Assembly (NCBI GenBank): GCA_902769585.1 | Contig: CACXPT010000002.1 | Location: 1-54,155 of the forward strand | Source: an uncultured bacterium | Lineage (GTDB): Bacteria; Verrucomicrobiota; Kiritimatiellia; RFP12; UBA1067 | Length of the DNA: 54,155 nucleotides | Reading direction: 5' to 3' | Part shown: positions 1-8,157 of the stretch, in pieces | How positions within the stretch are numbered: the stretch's first letter is position 1 | Layout: each line of letters begins with the position of its first letter | Made by a program: the position numbers and the translations under genes | The notes under the pieces: model-generated | The model's input: the letters and a program-made list of their open reading frames with translations, nothing else | Database searches by the model: none | Told to the model about the DNA's origin: nothing

Positions 1-1
1 G

Positions 2-856
2 CATGAACAGCCGGAGAATGTAATCAACGCAAAACTGGACGAGCTCGCCAAGCAGCAGGTCGTCACGTTCTACATGCATCCCCACATGGCGGTGTGCACT
101 AGGCATTGGGACTGGGTGTTCCGCAAGGGCAACCTGTATCCGTACGGGGAATGGCCTTATGCGGAAACGCGCGATCCGGCAGTGACCGCGGCCTATTACG
201 AGCGCATCAAGGCGTTCCTCAAGAAGTTGAAGGCTGATCCGCGCTTCGAGATCACGGACTGCCCCGCGCTCCTTGCCGCCCAGAATCCCCGCAGGCCGAT
301 CATGCGGGACGACGTGCCGGCCATCCGCGCGTCGCTTGCGAAATCGTTGGGGCCCGTGCGCGCGCCGGCGGAATGGAGCATTGCGGACTGCTTCCTGGCG
401 GCCGTGGAGTTTCTGCGCGGCAAGACGCTGTACAGGCCGGGAAAGACATACGGTTTCCTGTACGCGCCAAAGGGCGTAAAGGAACAGGTGCGCGTAAAGG
501 CGGCGGATCTCGTGGCGGCGGCGAAAAGGATGGACGTGTCGCGCTTCCTGCCGACGTCGATCGATGTCGGCGGCGTCGAGATCGGCCCTGCCGACTTCCT
601 GTTTGCCGCCCTAGAGGCGATTGAGACCGGCAATGACGAAGTCGCCGTGGCGCCCTGCGACCAGTTGGGCGACATCGCCCGCTATCTGCCGAAGATGGCA
701 ACGGCCAATTTCAGGGACACATGGATCTACACGCCGGAATACAAGGATGCATGGACCTCAAACCGTCTGCGCTGGCAGTTCTGGACGTTCCGCTACGAAC
801 GGCCGTCCCGTCAGCCTGTGGCGCTGGGGTGGCGAAAATGCCATAATGTTCGCTGA
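2..856 (+). CDS. C-terminal part of an unknown protein, possibly a polysaccharide-deacetylase-like fold
   Basis: The reading frame is open from base 2, so the gene begins outside the window; the first in-window ATG (74) lies mid-domain and is unlikely to be the start. About 284 residues are visible. I recognise no catalytic motif with confidence. The stretch FYMHPHMAV followed by an aromatic-rich segment (WDWVFRKGNLYPYGEWPY) resembles the closing His-containing strand of NodB-type polysaccharide deacetylases, and the C-terminus is again Trp/Tyr/Arg rich (W-x5-LRWQFWTFRYER). There is no membrane segment in the visible part. It precedes a secreted beta-helix protein on the same strand, so a role in carbohydrate processing is plausible but inferred only from context. 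The stop codon TGA is at 854-856. Confidence 0.6.
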   Translation, partial: HEQPENVINAKLDELAKQQVVTFYMHPHMAVCTRHWDWVFRKGNLYPYGEWPYAETRDPAVTAAYYERIKAFLKKLKADPRFEITDCPALLAAQNPRRPIMRDDVPAIRASLAKSLGPVRAPAEWSIADCFLAAVEFLRGKTLYRPGKTYGFLYAPKGVKEQVRVKAADLVAAAKRMDVSRFLPTSIDVGGVEIGPADFLFAALEAIETGNDEVAVAPCDQLGDIARYLPKMATANFRDTWIYTPEYKDAWTSNRLRWQFWTFRYERPSRQPVALGWRKCHNVR

Positions 857-945
857 GTTGGTCTCACGATGGTGGCGGTCGCGACAAGCGCGGTTCTCTC
901 CGCCTTCGCGGTCGACGTGCCGCCGCCGTGCCAGGAGAATTGTGT

Positions 946-951
946 TATACT
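946..951 (+). promoter_or_regulatory. Candidate -10 element for the beta-helix gene
   Basis: TATACT lies 61 bases before the ATG at 1012 in an otherwise GC-rich gap. No convincing -35 hexamer is seen 16-18 bases upstream. A Shine-Dalgarno-like GGAGGAAAA (about 998-1006) precedes the ATG. Confidence 0.35.
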
Positions 952-1011
952 ATTTCGAGTCTTCCGAGACAAGAAAGAAAATGCTTGCTGACCGAGCGGA
1001 GGAAAACGAAG

Positions 1012-4000
1012 ATGAAGAAGCTAATGATGGTTGTTTTGGCGGTTGGCGCCGCGTGTGCGGCGGGAGCCGTCGAGTACAAGCTGGACGCGACGTCGAGCGC
1101 GCGCACGCTCCCGGACGATCCGCGCTACGACCTGCGACCGGGACTGAAGATGTCGTGCCGCGTGAAGTTCGACGTGCATCCCTCCGAGAAGGGGCAGATG
1201 TCGTTTCTCCAGAAGGGAAATTCGAACGTGCCCGGATCGTTCTGGCTGCGCGTGGACGGCGGCCGCGAGAAGGTTGCGTTCAGCTTCTTCGTGAACCTCG
1301 GCAAGGGGCCCGAGCCGCGTGTCTCGGTGCTGGGAGCGAACGACATCAAGGTCGGCGAGTGGTACGATGTCTCGGCTGGATGGGACGGCACCAACACGTG
1401 GATCACGGTGAACGGCAAGACGAGCCGAAAGCGGCGCGTGTGCGCGGAGCCTCTTCCTGGTTGCGAGGGACCGCTTAAACTCGGCCCGCTCTATGGCACA
1501 ATCGCGGATCCCGTGGTGGACACGCCTGCGCCGCCGCTCGGCGACACTGCGGTCGTGCCAGGCATCCGCATCGCCTGTAGCGCGAAGTTCCTGCGCGAGC
1601 CGAAGGGCGAGACGACGATCGTTCACCGCAAGAACGGATATTGGTTGCGCTATGACAAGAAGGGGGACAAGGTGGGCGCGTTCAACCTCTTCATGTTCCT
1701 GAACGGCGGCTGGGAACCGCGTGCCTCCGTGCAGATGCCCGTGGAGACGGGGCGGGTCTACCGTTTGAGCGGCGGCTGGACGGGGAAGACGGTGTCGCTC
1801 GACGTAGACGATGTCGTAAGCGAGCCGATCCGGCGTCGCGGACGCTGCTCGCGCGATCCGGGCACCGTTTTGTTCGGGTCGAAGGACGTCGTCTCCGTGA
1901 CCGATCTCCGCATCCGCAATGAGCGGCGGCCGCTCCTCTCCTTCGGCATGTTCCGCACGGCTGAGTTGATGCCGCATGTCGGCACGCCTGCCACGCTGAA
2001 GGTCGATCTCCTCAACATCGGCACGAAGCTCGGTCCCTGCACGGTCGTGGCGAAGGGCCGGGACGGCGTGTTGATTACGCCCGAACGCATTGAGCTCAAA
2101 GCGCTGGACGAGGGAGAGTCCCGTCCGCTCCAGTGGCACGTCGATGCGGGCACGAACGGTCTCGCGTTCCTGAACTTCACGGTCGAGCAGAACGGGAAGG
2201 AGCTCGCGAAGGCCGGGAAGCGCGTGGTGTTCATGCCCGTGGAGGATCCCGACTTCTCGGCGAAGGTCTGGAACCCGCCGGTCAAGCCCACGCGCACATG
2301 GTACTTCGACGCCGACGCGGGTGACGACACGCGCGACGGCCTCACGCCGCAGACGGCCTGGCGCACGTTCAAGAACGTGGAGGGAATGGAGCTCGGCCCG
2401 GGCGAGCGCCTGCTGCTGAAGCGCGGGTGCGTGTTCAACGGCGACCTGCTCGTCTCCGCGCGCGGTTCGGCGGAGAACTGGGCGGAGATCGGCGCGTACG
2501 GCGAAGGGATGCGTCCGCGGATCAGCCGCAACCGCCACCTCAACGACCGCTGCGGCTGGGTGCGCGGCGCGGCGTATCTTGTAGTGCACGACCTCATCTT
2601 CAGCAACGCGGGCTCGGGCTTCACGGTGGAGTGTTCGCGTCCTGGAGACGGCCACATCCTCATCGAGCGCTGCCTCGCGCACCACGTCGAGGGCCAGTAC
2701 CGCTTCAACTCGCACGGCATCCCCGAGTGGTGGGACGAGCCGGGCCCGAAGGGCGGCAGCCGTTCGACGGGCATGGCGGTGTCGGGCAACCACGCGCGGC
2801 ACATCGTGATGCGTGACTGCGAGTCGTACCAGTGCTCGAGCGGCTTCCGTGTGGGCGGCGTGGACACGTTCGTGAACCGCATGTTCTGCCACGACAACTA
2901 CGCGCACAACACCTCGCCGCATCCCTACAACCTCGCGAGCCGGTCGTGGATGACCATGCTCGCGGGCAACGACGGCTGGATCGTGCGCGGCTGCCACTTC
3001 CTCAACCAGCCCGACTCCGGCTCGCCCGACCAGGGCGGCATCGACTTCGAGGCGCAGGGCGAGAACTGCCTCGTGGATCGCTGCACGTTCCGCAACAACG
3101 CGGGCGCGGCGATTGAGGTACTGGGCCTGCGGAGCCCGCAGACGCGCAACGTGCAGATCCGTGACTGCAAGTTCGACCGCAACAACTGGTCGTACAAGAA
3201 CGGCCCGGCGGAGATCCAGGTGTGGGGCTCGCCGTCGACGGGTGAGGACGTGGCGTGCTCGAACGGGCGCATCGAGGGCAACGGCTACGTGCTCGTGCCC
3301 GGCGTGCCGTTCTACGTGAATCACTCGCGCACGACGAACGACTGGATCCTGGCGGACAACAAGGAGTTCGACTTCGCCGAGGAGCTCGACAATGCCTTCC
3401 CGTACGTCGACCCGCCTGAGGTGCGCGCGTGCGGCGAGATCTGGACGGACAACCCCGTCGCGGCGCTCTCCGCGCAGGTGCAGGATGGTATGGGCACGCG
3501 TCCCGCGTGCCCGCCGCTCACGCTTACGTGGGAGCAGGTCGAGGGTCCGGCGGGCGTCGCGTTCGCGAAGCCGGGGGCGGCCTGCACGAAGGCGACGTTC
3601 CCGGGCGAGGGCGACTACCGCGTGCAGCTGAAGGCCGACAACGGCACGCTCTGGCGCACGTCGCGCACCGCGGTGCGCGCGCGCACGTTCGGCGCGTGGG
3701 ACTTCTCGAAACCGCTCGACGCGCAGGGCTGGCGCGCGGAGAACACCGGCACGTCCTACAGGTTCCTACCTGGGAAGATCGCGTTCTGGAACTCCGAGTC
3801 GTTTCCCGTGCGGCTCGTCTGCGGCGACTACTACGTGATCGCGATGCTGAACGCCGCCGGGGCGTGTCTCGTCTCGCCCGACGACCGCGACACGGGCGTC
3901 GCCTTCACGCCGGATCGCGCGAACGCCGTGCGCGTGAAGATGATGAACCACACCGACTCGGCGAAGATGCGCCTCTGGTGGCAGACGGACGGCACTCCCG

Positions 4001-4194
4001 AGTGGAAGGAGGAGAACTCCGTCGCGTTCGACGTGAAGCCGCAGGATGTGGACGACGCTGTCTACACCGTGCCGATGCCGCGCATCGGCGGCATCAAGCA
4101 GTTCCGCCTCTCGTTCTCCGCCGACGGCTCGCCCGTGACCGGCACCTGCCGCATCGACTACATCTGGGCCGGCCACCTGCCGACGGAGCATTAA
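1012..4194 (+). CDS. Secreted multidomain protein with LamG-like and right-handed beta-helix domains
   Basis: This 1,060-residue protein starts at ATG 1012, chosen because it gives a clean Sec signal peptide (MKKLMMVVLAVGAACAAGA) and has a GGAGG-type ribosome site; an upstream in-frame GTG-type extension would bury the signal. Two LamG/concanavalin-like segments (about 25-165 and 185-300) are followed by an Ig/NEW3-like module (about 305-425) and a parallel beta-helix region (about 430-790). The helix opens with the WYFDADAGDD...G-T..AW.TF motif typical of secreted polysaccharide lyase-like proteins. A PKD/Ig-like module (about 800-890) and a C-terminal beta-sandwich complete it. The likely role is binding or cleaving complex glycans outside the cytoplasm; catalytic residues cannot be assigned by eye. 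It is monocistronic between two promoter-like sites. Confidence 0.8.
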   Translation: MKKLMMVVLAVGAACAAGAVEYKLDATSSARTLPDDPRYDLRPGLKMSCRVKFDVHPSEKGQMSFLQKGNSNVPGSFWLRVDGGREKVAFSFFVNLGKGPEPRVSVLGANDIKVGEWYDVSAGWDGTNTWITVNGKTSRKRRVCAEPLPGCEGPLKLGPLYGTIADPVVDTPAPPLGDTAVVPGIRIACSAKFLREPKGETTIVHRKNGYWLRYDKKGDKVGAFNLFMFLNGGWEPRASVQMPVETGRVYRLSGGWTGKTVSLDVDDVVSEPIRRRGRCSRDPGTVLFGSKDVVSVTDLRIRNERRPLLSFGMFRTAELMPHVGTPATLKVDLLNIGTKLGPCTVVAKGRDGVLITPERIELKALDEGESRPLQWHVDAGTNGLAFLNFTVEQNGKELAKAGKRVVFMPVEDPDFSAKVWNPPVKPTRTWYFDADAGDDTRDGLTPQTAWRTFKNVEGMELGPGERLLLKRGCVFNGDLLVSARGSAENWAEIGAYGEGMRPRISRNRHLNDRCGWVRGAAYLVVHDLIFSNAGSGFTVECSRPGDGHILIERCLAHHVEGQYRFNSHGIPEWWDEPGPKGGSRSTGMAVSGNHARHIVMRDCESYQCSSGFRVGGVDTFVNRMFCHDNYAHNTSPHPYNLASRSWMTMLAGNDGWIVRGCHFLNQPDSGSPDQGGIDFEAQGENCLVDRCTFRNNAGAAIEVLGLRSPQTRNVQIRDCKFDRNNWSYKNGPAEIQVWGSPSTGEDVACSNGRIEGNGYVLVPGVPFYVNHSRTTNDWILADNKEFDFAEELDNAFPYVDPPEVRACGEIWTDNPVAALSAQVQDGMGTRPACPPLTLTWEQVEGPAGVAFAKPGAACTKATFPGEGDYRVQLKADNGTLWRTSRTAVRARTFGAWDFSKPLDAQGWRAENTGTSYRFLPGKIAFWNSESFPVRLVCGDYYVIAMLNAAGACLVSPDDRDTGVAFTPDRANAVRVKMMNHTDSAKMRLWWQTDGTPEWKEENSVAFDVKPQDVDDAVYTVPMPRIGGIKQFRLSFSADGSPVTGTCRIDYIWAGHLPTEH

Positions 4195-4248
4195 ACAAGG
4201 GCTAGAATGTTCGCTGAAAAGCCGATGTCGCGAGATAAGGATGTCTGG

Positions 4249-4277
4249 TTGCGTCGTGTCACCTAATTTGGTATAAT
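4249..4277 (+). promoter_or_regulatory. Sigma70-type promoter of the FHA-sigma54 activator gene
   Basis: TTGCGT (4249-4254), a 17-bp spacer and TATAAT (4272-4277, within TTGGTATAAT, an extended -10) precede the ATG at 4293. The predicted start of transcription is about 4284, which leaves a leader of only about 9 bases. The activator gene therefore appears to be transcribed by housekeeping polymerase, while its putative targets carry sigma54 promoters. Confidence 0.6.
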
Positions 4278-4292
4278 TTGAGCCAAAGTGCC

Positions 4293-5627
4293 ATGACTGT
4301 ACCTTTATACGTCCTGACGGGGGAATGTCCACCGGGAACACGCGTGAGCTGCCAGCTCGGACGCGAACGCGTTACCGTTGGGCGTCTCGGCGATGTTGCC
4401 CTGCATGAGCCAAGTGTCTCGCGCGAGCACGCCGTGCTCTCATGGAGCGGAGGCGCGTATATAGTCACCGATCTTGGAAGCCGGAACGGAACGTTCGTGA
4501 ATGGCGTCGCCGTACAGCGAAAGGCGGTCGTTCCCGGTGACAAGCTGAAGTTCGGACGTGTAGAACTCACGCTCGTCGATCCTGAGAGCGAAAGCGAGTT
4601 CGAGGACTGCGAGACGAGGCTGCTGACCTGCGACGCGGCCACGGTGTTCCCCAACGGGGCTGGGGCGCAGGCGCTCGTCGGCAGGTCCGATGCGCTTCGC
4701 TCGGCCATGAAGATCGCCGCACGGGCGGCGAAGTCGAATGCGACGGTGCTGCTGTACGGGGAGTCGGGGACCGGCAAGGAGCTCTTCTCCCGCCTCGTCT
4801 GGGAGGAAAGCGCCCGTGCGGACAAGAAGTTTCTGCCGGTGCATACAGGCGCGATAGAGCCGTCGCTTCTTGCCAGTACGCTCTTCGGTCACGAGAAGGG
4901 CGCGTTCACCGGTGCCGACAGGCAGAAAAAGGGTTTGTTCGAGGAGGCGGACGGCGGGACAATTTTCCTCGACGAGATAGGCGAGATCAATTCCGAAACG
5001 CAGGTCAAGCTGTTGCGCGTCCTGCAAGAGGGCGAATTCATGCGCGTGGGAGGCACAGATCCCGTAAGGGTTGACGTGCGCGTCATCTGCGCAACGAACC
5101 GTGACCTTGCGTCGGCAGTGAAGGAAGGCAAGTTCCGCGAAGACCTCTATTACAGGCTCAACGTCATCCAGATCCCTCTGCCGCCGCTCCGTGAACGGAC
5201 GGGAGACATCGAGGATCTGGTGAACCATTTCGTGAAGCAGCTTGGCGGGCCGTTGCGTTCCGTCTCGCCGGCGGCGATGTCCGCGCTATGCGCCTACCAG
5301 TGGCCTGGCAATGTGCGCGAGCTGAGGAACATCGTGGAGCGAATGGTGATCCTCTCTGATCGGAACGAGCTGGATGTCGCGGACCTTCCGCAGGAGATCA
5401 AGGGCAAAGGCTGTGCCGTCGGCTCCAAGCCGGAAGCGACCTCTGTTTCGCCTGCTGCACCAGTCTTCCCAGCCATGCCGTGTCCGATTTCGCTTGATGA
5501 CTGGGAGAGGCGGGCCATTCAGGAGGCGCTCGGGAAGAGCGGCGGCAACAAATGCAAGGCGGCGCAGCTGCTCGGGATGAGCCGTAGCGCGCTGTACGAG
5601 AAACTGAAGAAGTATGGAATAGACTGA
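4293..5627 (+). CDS. FHA-domain sigma54-dependent transcriptional activator (bacterial enhancer-binding protein)
   Basis: The 444-residue protein has three parts. An N-terminal FHA domain (about 20-92) carries GR at 30-31, SREHA at 43-47 and [10 protein letters not shown] at 62-71, so it should bind phosphothreonine. A complete AAA+ sigma54-activation domain (about 125-350) shows Walker A GESGTGKE at 156-163, the sigma54-contacting GAFTGA loop at 203-208 and Walker B FLDEIG at 225-230. A Fis-type helix-turn-helix (about 405-444) is at the C-terminus. There is no response-regulator receiver; the FHA domain replaces it, implying input from Ser/Thr kinases. It lies just upstream of a sigma54 promoter and paired dyad sites before cpaB and is the obvious candidate regulator. 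ATG 4293 is preferred over an in-frame TTG at 4278 because the TTG directly abuts the -10 box. Confidence 0.93.
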   Translation: MTVPLYVLTGECPPGTRVSCQLGRERVTVGRLGDVALHEPSVSREHAVLSWSGGAYIVTDLGSRNGTFVNGVAVQRKAVVPGDKLKFGRVELTLVDPESESEFEDCETRLLTCDAATVFPNGAGAQALVGRSDALRSAMKIAARAAKSNATVLLYGESGTGKELFSRLVWEESARADKKFLPVHTGAIEPSLLASTLFGHEKGAFTGADRQKKGLFEEADGGTIFLDEIGEINSETQVKLLRVLQEGEFMRVGGTDPVRVDVRVICATNRDLASAVKEGKFREDLYYRLNVIQIPLPPLRERTGDIEDLVNHFVKQLGGPLRSVSPAAMSALCAYQWPGNVRELRNIVERMVILSDRNELDVADLPQEIKGKGCAVGSKPEATSVSPAAPVFPAMPCPISLDDWERRAIQEALGKSGGNKCKAAQLLGMSRSALYEKLKKYGID

Positions 5628-5631
5628 CATG

Positions 5632-5670
5632 TGTGCGGAAAGAACACATAGATTGTCCGAAATGCGGACA
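5632..5670 (+). promoter_or_regulatory. Pair of dyad sites, candidate activator (enhancer) binding sites upstream of cpaB
   Basis: Two 17-bp sites share the pattern TGTSCG-N5-NNSACA: 5632-5648 (TGTGCGGAAAGAACACA) and 5654-5670 (TGTCCGAAATGCGGACA, a perfect 6-bp dyad). Their starts are 22 bp apart, about two helical turns. The nearer one starts 59 bp before the -24 GG of the sigma54 promoter. A third, less regular dyad (CCTGTT...AACAGG, 5675-5699) lies between the pair and the promoter and could instead be a weak terminator. A matching pair stands before the pilin genes at 15812-15848. Confidence 0.6.
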
Positions 5671-5710
5671 TTCACCTGTTCCGCCCCCCGGAAAACAGGC
5701 TGGACGCGGC

Positions 5711-5727
5711 TTGGCACGGTTTTTGCT
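5711..5727 (+). promoter_or_regulatory. Sigma54 (-24/-12) promoter of the cpaB operon
   Basis: TTGGCACGGTTTTTGCT matches the sigma54 consensus YTGGCACGRNNNTTGCW at every defined position, with GG at 5713-5714 and GC at 5725-5726, ten bases apart. Transcription would start near 5738, just before the AAAGGA ribosome site and the ATG at 5752. Confidence 0.85.
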
Positions 5728-5751
5728 GATTAGTTCGCAGAAAGGAATACC

Positions 5752-6537
5752 ATGAAGAATACAATACCAATGATCATTGCAGTAGTTCTTGCGGCGGCGG
5801 CAGTTTTCGCAGTCAGCCGCATGATCAAACCGAAGACCGAGGACGGCGAGCGCCGGATGGTTGCGGTTGTTGCGGCTGCGAAGCCGATAGCGGCCGGCGA
5901 CGAGATCCGCGACACGATGCTGAAGATGCGTCATGTCGAGCTGTCCTCCATCCCGGCCCGGGCAATCCCGTGGGACCAGAAGAACCGCGTGATCGGCCAC
6001 AAGCCGACGCGTTCGGTCGCGGAAGGCGACTACGTGTTGCTGGAGGATGTCTCCGGCTGGCGTCTGACGCTTCCCGAAAAAGTGGGCGAGGGCGAGTGGG
6101 CGGTTCCCGTCACATTCTCCGATTCGTCGCTAGTGCAGTTCCTCCAGCCTGGGACGGAAATCGCGATCCTCGGCACATTCACGGTCAAGAAGACTGTTCC
6201 CAAGATGGACGGAACGGAAAAGCCAGACGAGATCAAGGAAGAGGCGACGAGCGTGATTTTCCCGTGCGTGCGCATCCTTGACATCGGCGGCGGCGATGGA
6301 ATCCGGCGCGAGGACAGGTCTTCCGGCGGGGTGACGATCGTGGTCTCCCTGACGCCGCAGCAGGCGACAACCCTTGTGGCCGCGCAGCGGACGATGGATC
6401 TGTATCCTGCGCTCCGGCGTACCGGCGACAGCGGCACGCTCAAGCGCCGCGATGTCGGCATGGTCACCGAGAAGACGTTTGACGATCTTCGCAAGGGTCT
6501 TGAGCCGGTTTCGCTGCCGGATGCGACAGGAAAGTGA
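5752..6537 (+). CDS. cpaB: Flp pilus assembly protein CpaB/RcpC
   Basis: This 261-residue protein has an N-terminal membrane anchor (about 5-24) and an SAF-type domain (about 38-110, VAVVAAAKPIAAGDEI... with G-x-GDYVLLEDV) followed by a beta-rich RcpC-like domain ending in a typical V-x-LTPQQATTLVAAQ segment. CpaB is the periplasmic partner of the Tad secretin. It is the first gene after the sigma54 promoter, has a good ribosome site (AAAGGAATACC before ATG 5752) and is followed 40 bases later by the secretin gene, the usual Tad order. Confidence 0.88.
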   Translation: MKNTIPMIIAVVLAAAAVFAVSRMIKPKTEDGERRMVAVVAAAKPIAAGDEIRDTMLKMRHVELSSIPARAIPWDQKNRVIGHKPTRSVAEGDYVLLEDVSGWRLTLPEKVGEGEWAVPVTFSDSSLVQFLQPGTEIAILGTFTVKKTVPKMDGTEKPDEIKEEATSVIFPCVRILDIGGGDGIRREDRSSGGVTIVVSLTPQQATTLVAAQRTMDLYPALRRTGDSGTLKRRDVGMVTEKTFDDLRKGLEPVSLPDATGK

Positions 6538-6577
6538 GAAAGAACAGTTTTAATCAGCTAAAGAAAGGAAAACGGAA

Positions 6578-8140
6578 ATGAAGAAACTCATAGTGATGTT
6601 GGTTGCCGCAGGTGCGGCATTGTGTGGATGGTCTGACGAGGAGATTTCCCTCGCCGAGGCTGAGATGACGCAGGTCACGGTGCCGTTTGGCATCAAGGGC
6701 TACATGCCATCGAACAAGGACGTCGTGCGCATCGAGAAAACGTCTGACAGCGCGCTCCGTCTGACTGCTCTGAAGATCGGTCGCTGCGACCTCGAGGTTT
6801 CCGGCGACAACGACCTGCGGCAGAAGTTCCAGATCACGGTCCGTCCGCCGATCGTGATCATACTGAAAAACCTCCAGCGCGAGCTCGAGCGCGTGCCCGA
6901 GGTTCACTGCTCGATCGTGGGCGACTCGATCCGCATCGACGGCGAGGTGAAGTCCATCAAGAAGTGGAACTACATGATGAAGGTCCTCAAGGGCAGGGAG
7001 TACGCCTCTGTTACGCGCAACTTCGCGGAATTTACGCCGGGTCCGGAGATCCTGCTGCGCATGAAGGAGTCGCTGCAGCAAAGCGGATTTGATGTCGTCT
7101 TCGAGCGACATGCCGGTGAGCCGGAGTCCTGGAAAGCCAACTGCGTCGCGCTCGAGTACAGCAAGGTCAACAGGACGATGACGGTGCAGGCTAAGGTCTA
7201 CACGCCCGAGCAGCAGGCGAAGATCCTGGCGTGCCTCAAGTCCGAGAAGCGCTGGCTCGTGGTTGACCAGTCGGACAAGGAGTCGTTCGACGACGAAATC
7301 CAGATCAAGGGCAACATCCAGGTGGTCGTCGCCAAGCCCGTCATCCGACTCTCAGTGGCCTACATGGCAGTGAGCGACGGGGACGTCCACAGCTACGGCA
7401 ACGCCAATGGAGCGGGTGCACTTGACATTCAGGGGCATTTCAGGACAATCCAGAATCTACTCCACGGAGGCGGTAATCACGGGAACTTGGCGTACTTGGA
7501 GGGAAATCTCAACGTCACAGCCCATTTCCTCAAGGAAAACGGCATCAACCGCATCAGCGAGACCGGCTATACGCTGATCGAAAGCTGGGACAAGGAAGGT
7601 GCGCGCTTCAAGAGCGGCGGCACGACTTTCGTGAAGGTCGCCGGTGCTGACGCGGCCGATCTGAAGGAGATTCCGTACGGTTTTGAAATCAAGGCCAAGG
7701 GCGGCATGACCGACGACACCACCATGGCGGTAGACTTCGACTTCGGCATCTCGACTGTCCAGCAAACCGGTCCCGACACATACGACCGCAAGGAGGATCT
7801 CTCCAAGCAGAAGGTCAACTGCCCAATCGGGCGCACGACGCTGATCGGCGGCTTCCGCAAATTCGCCGACAACAATACTCTCAAGGGACTGCCGATCCTG
7901 CGCAACACGCCGATCTTCAGCTGGTTCTTCGCCGAGGACGGCGGCAGCATCGAAGACCGGAAGCTCATCGTGATGGTCTGCCCGGAGATCGTCGACAACA
8001 CGCAGGACTCGAAGCCCGACGTGAACAAGGAGATCAACCTCGCCGTGCAGACGCAAGGCGCGAAGTCCACAGATGAGGTGCGCGAGGAGCGCAAGCCCTA
8101 CAAGGGCTTCTGGAGCTGGCTGAACTGGTTCCAGCCCTGA
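6578..8140 (+). CDS. cpaC: Tad-type outer-membrane secretin (CpaC/RcpA)
   Basis: The 520-residue precursor has a signal peptide (about 1-19), an N-terminal pilus/secretin domain (about 25-90, ending in the short beta-rich stretch IGRCDLEVSG), BON/N1-like segments, and a C-terminal secretin domain (about 270-470). The last strands carry the family signature: L-x-GG-x-R, then LKGLPILRNTPIFSWFF and the hydrophobic strand KLIVMVCPEIV. It should form the outer-membrane channel through which the Flp pilus or Tad substrates exit. The loop with SYGNANGAG and HGGGNHGN (about 275-305) is a glycine/asparagine-rich insertion that could face the gate. No CpaD/RcpB partner is seen nearby. Confidence 0.9.
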   Translation: MKKLIVMLVAAGAALCGWSDEEISLAEAEMTQVTVPFGIKGYMPSNKDVVRIEKTSDSALRLTALKIGRCDLEVSGDNDLRQKFQITVRPPIVIILKNLQRELERVPEVHCSIVGDSIRIDGEVKSIKKWNYMMKVLKGREYASVTRNFAEFTPGPEILLRMKESLQQSGFDVVFERHAGEPESWKANCVALEYSKVNRTMTVQAKVYTPEQQAKILACLKSEKRWLVVDQSDKESFDDEIQIKGNIQVVVAKPVIRLSVAYMAVSDGDVHSYGNANGAGALDIQGHFRTIQNLLHGGGNHGNLAYLEGNLNVTAHFLKENGINRISETGYTLIESWDKEGARFKSGGTTFVKVAGADAADLKEIPYGFEIKAKGGMTDDTTMAVDFDFGISTVQQTGPDTYDRKEDLSKQKVNCPIGRTTLIGGFRKFADNNTLKGLPILRNTPIFSWFFAEDGGSIEDRKLIVMVCPEIVDNTQDSKPDVNKEINLAVQTQGAKSTDEVREERKPYKGFWSWLNWFQP

Positions 8141-8157
8141 GCGAAAGAGCCGAGAAA

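Noticed and set aside
1021..3324. Long open reading frame on the minus strand (about 767 codons)
   Set aside because: It lies entirely opposite the beta-helix gene, is Arg/His/Ala-rich as expected for the antisense of GC-rich codons, and has no recognisable domain or ribosome site.
844..4218. 12-base motif AATGTTCGCTGA repeated near the ends of the first two genes
   Set aside because: Many 12-base matches are expected by chance in 54 kb, and the contexts differ.
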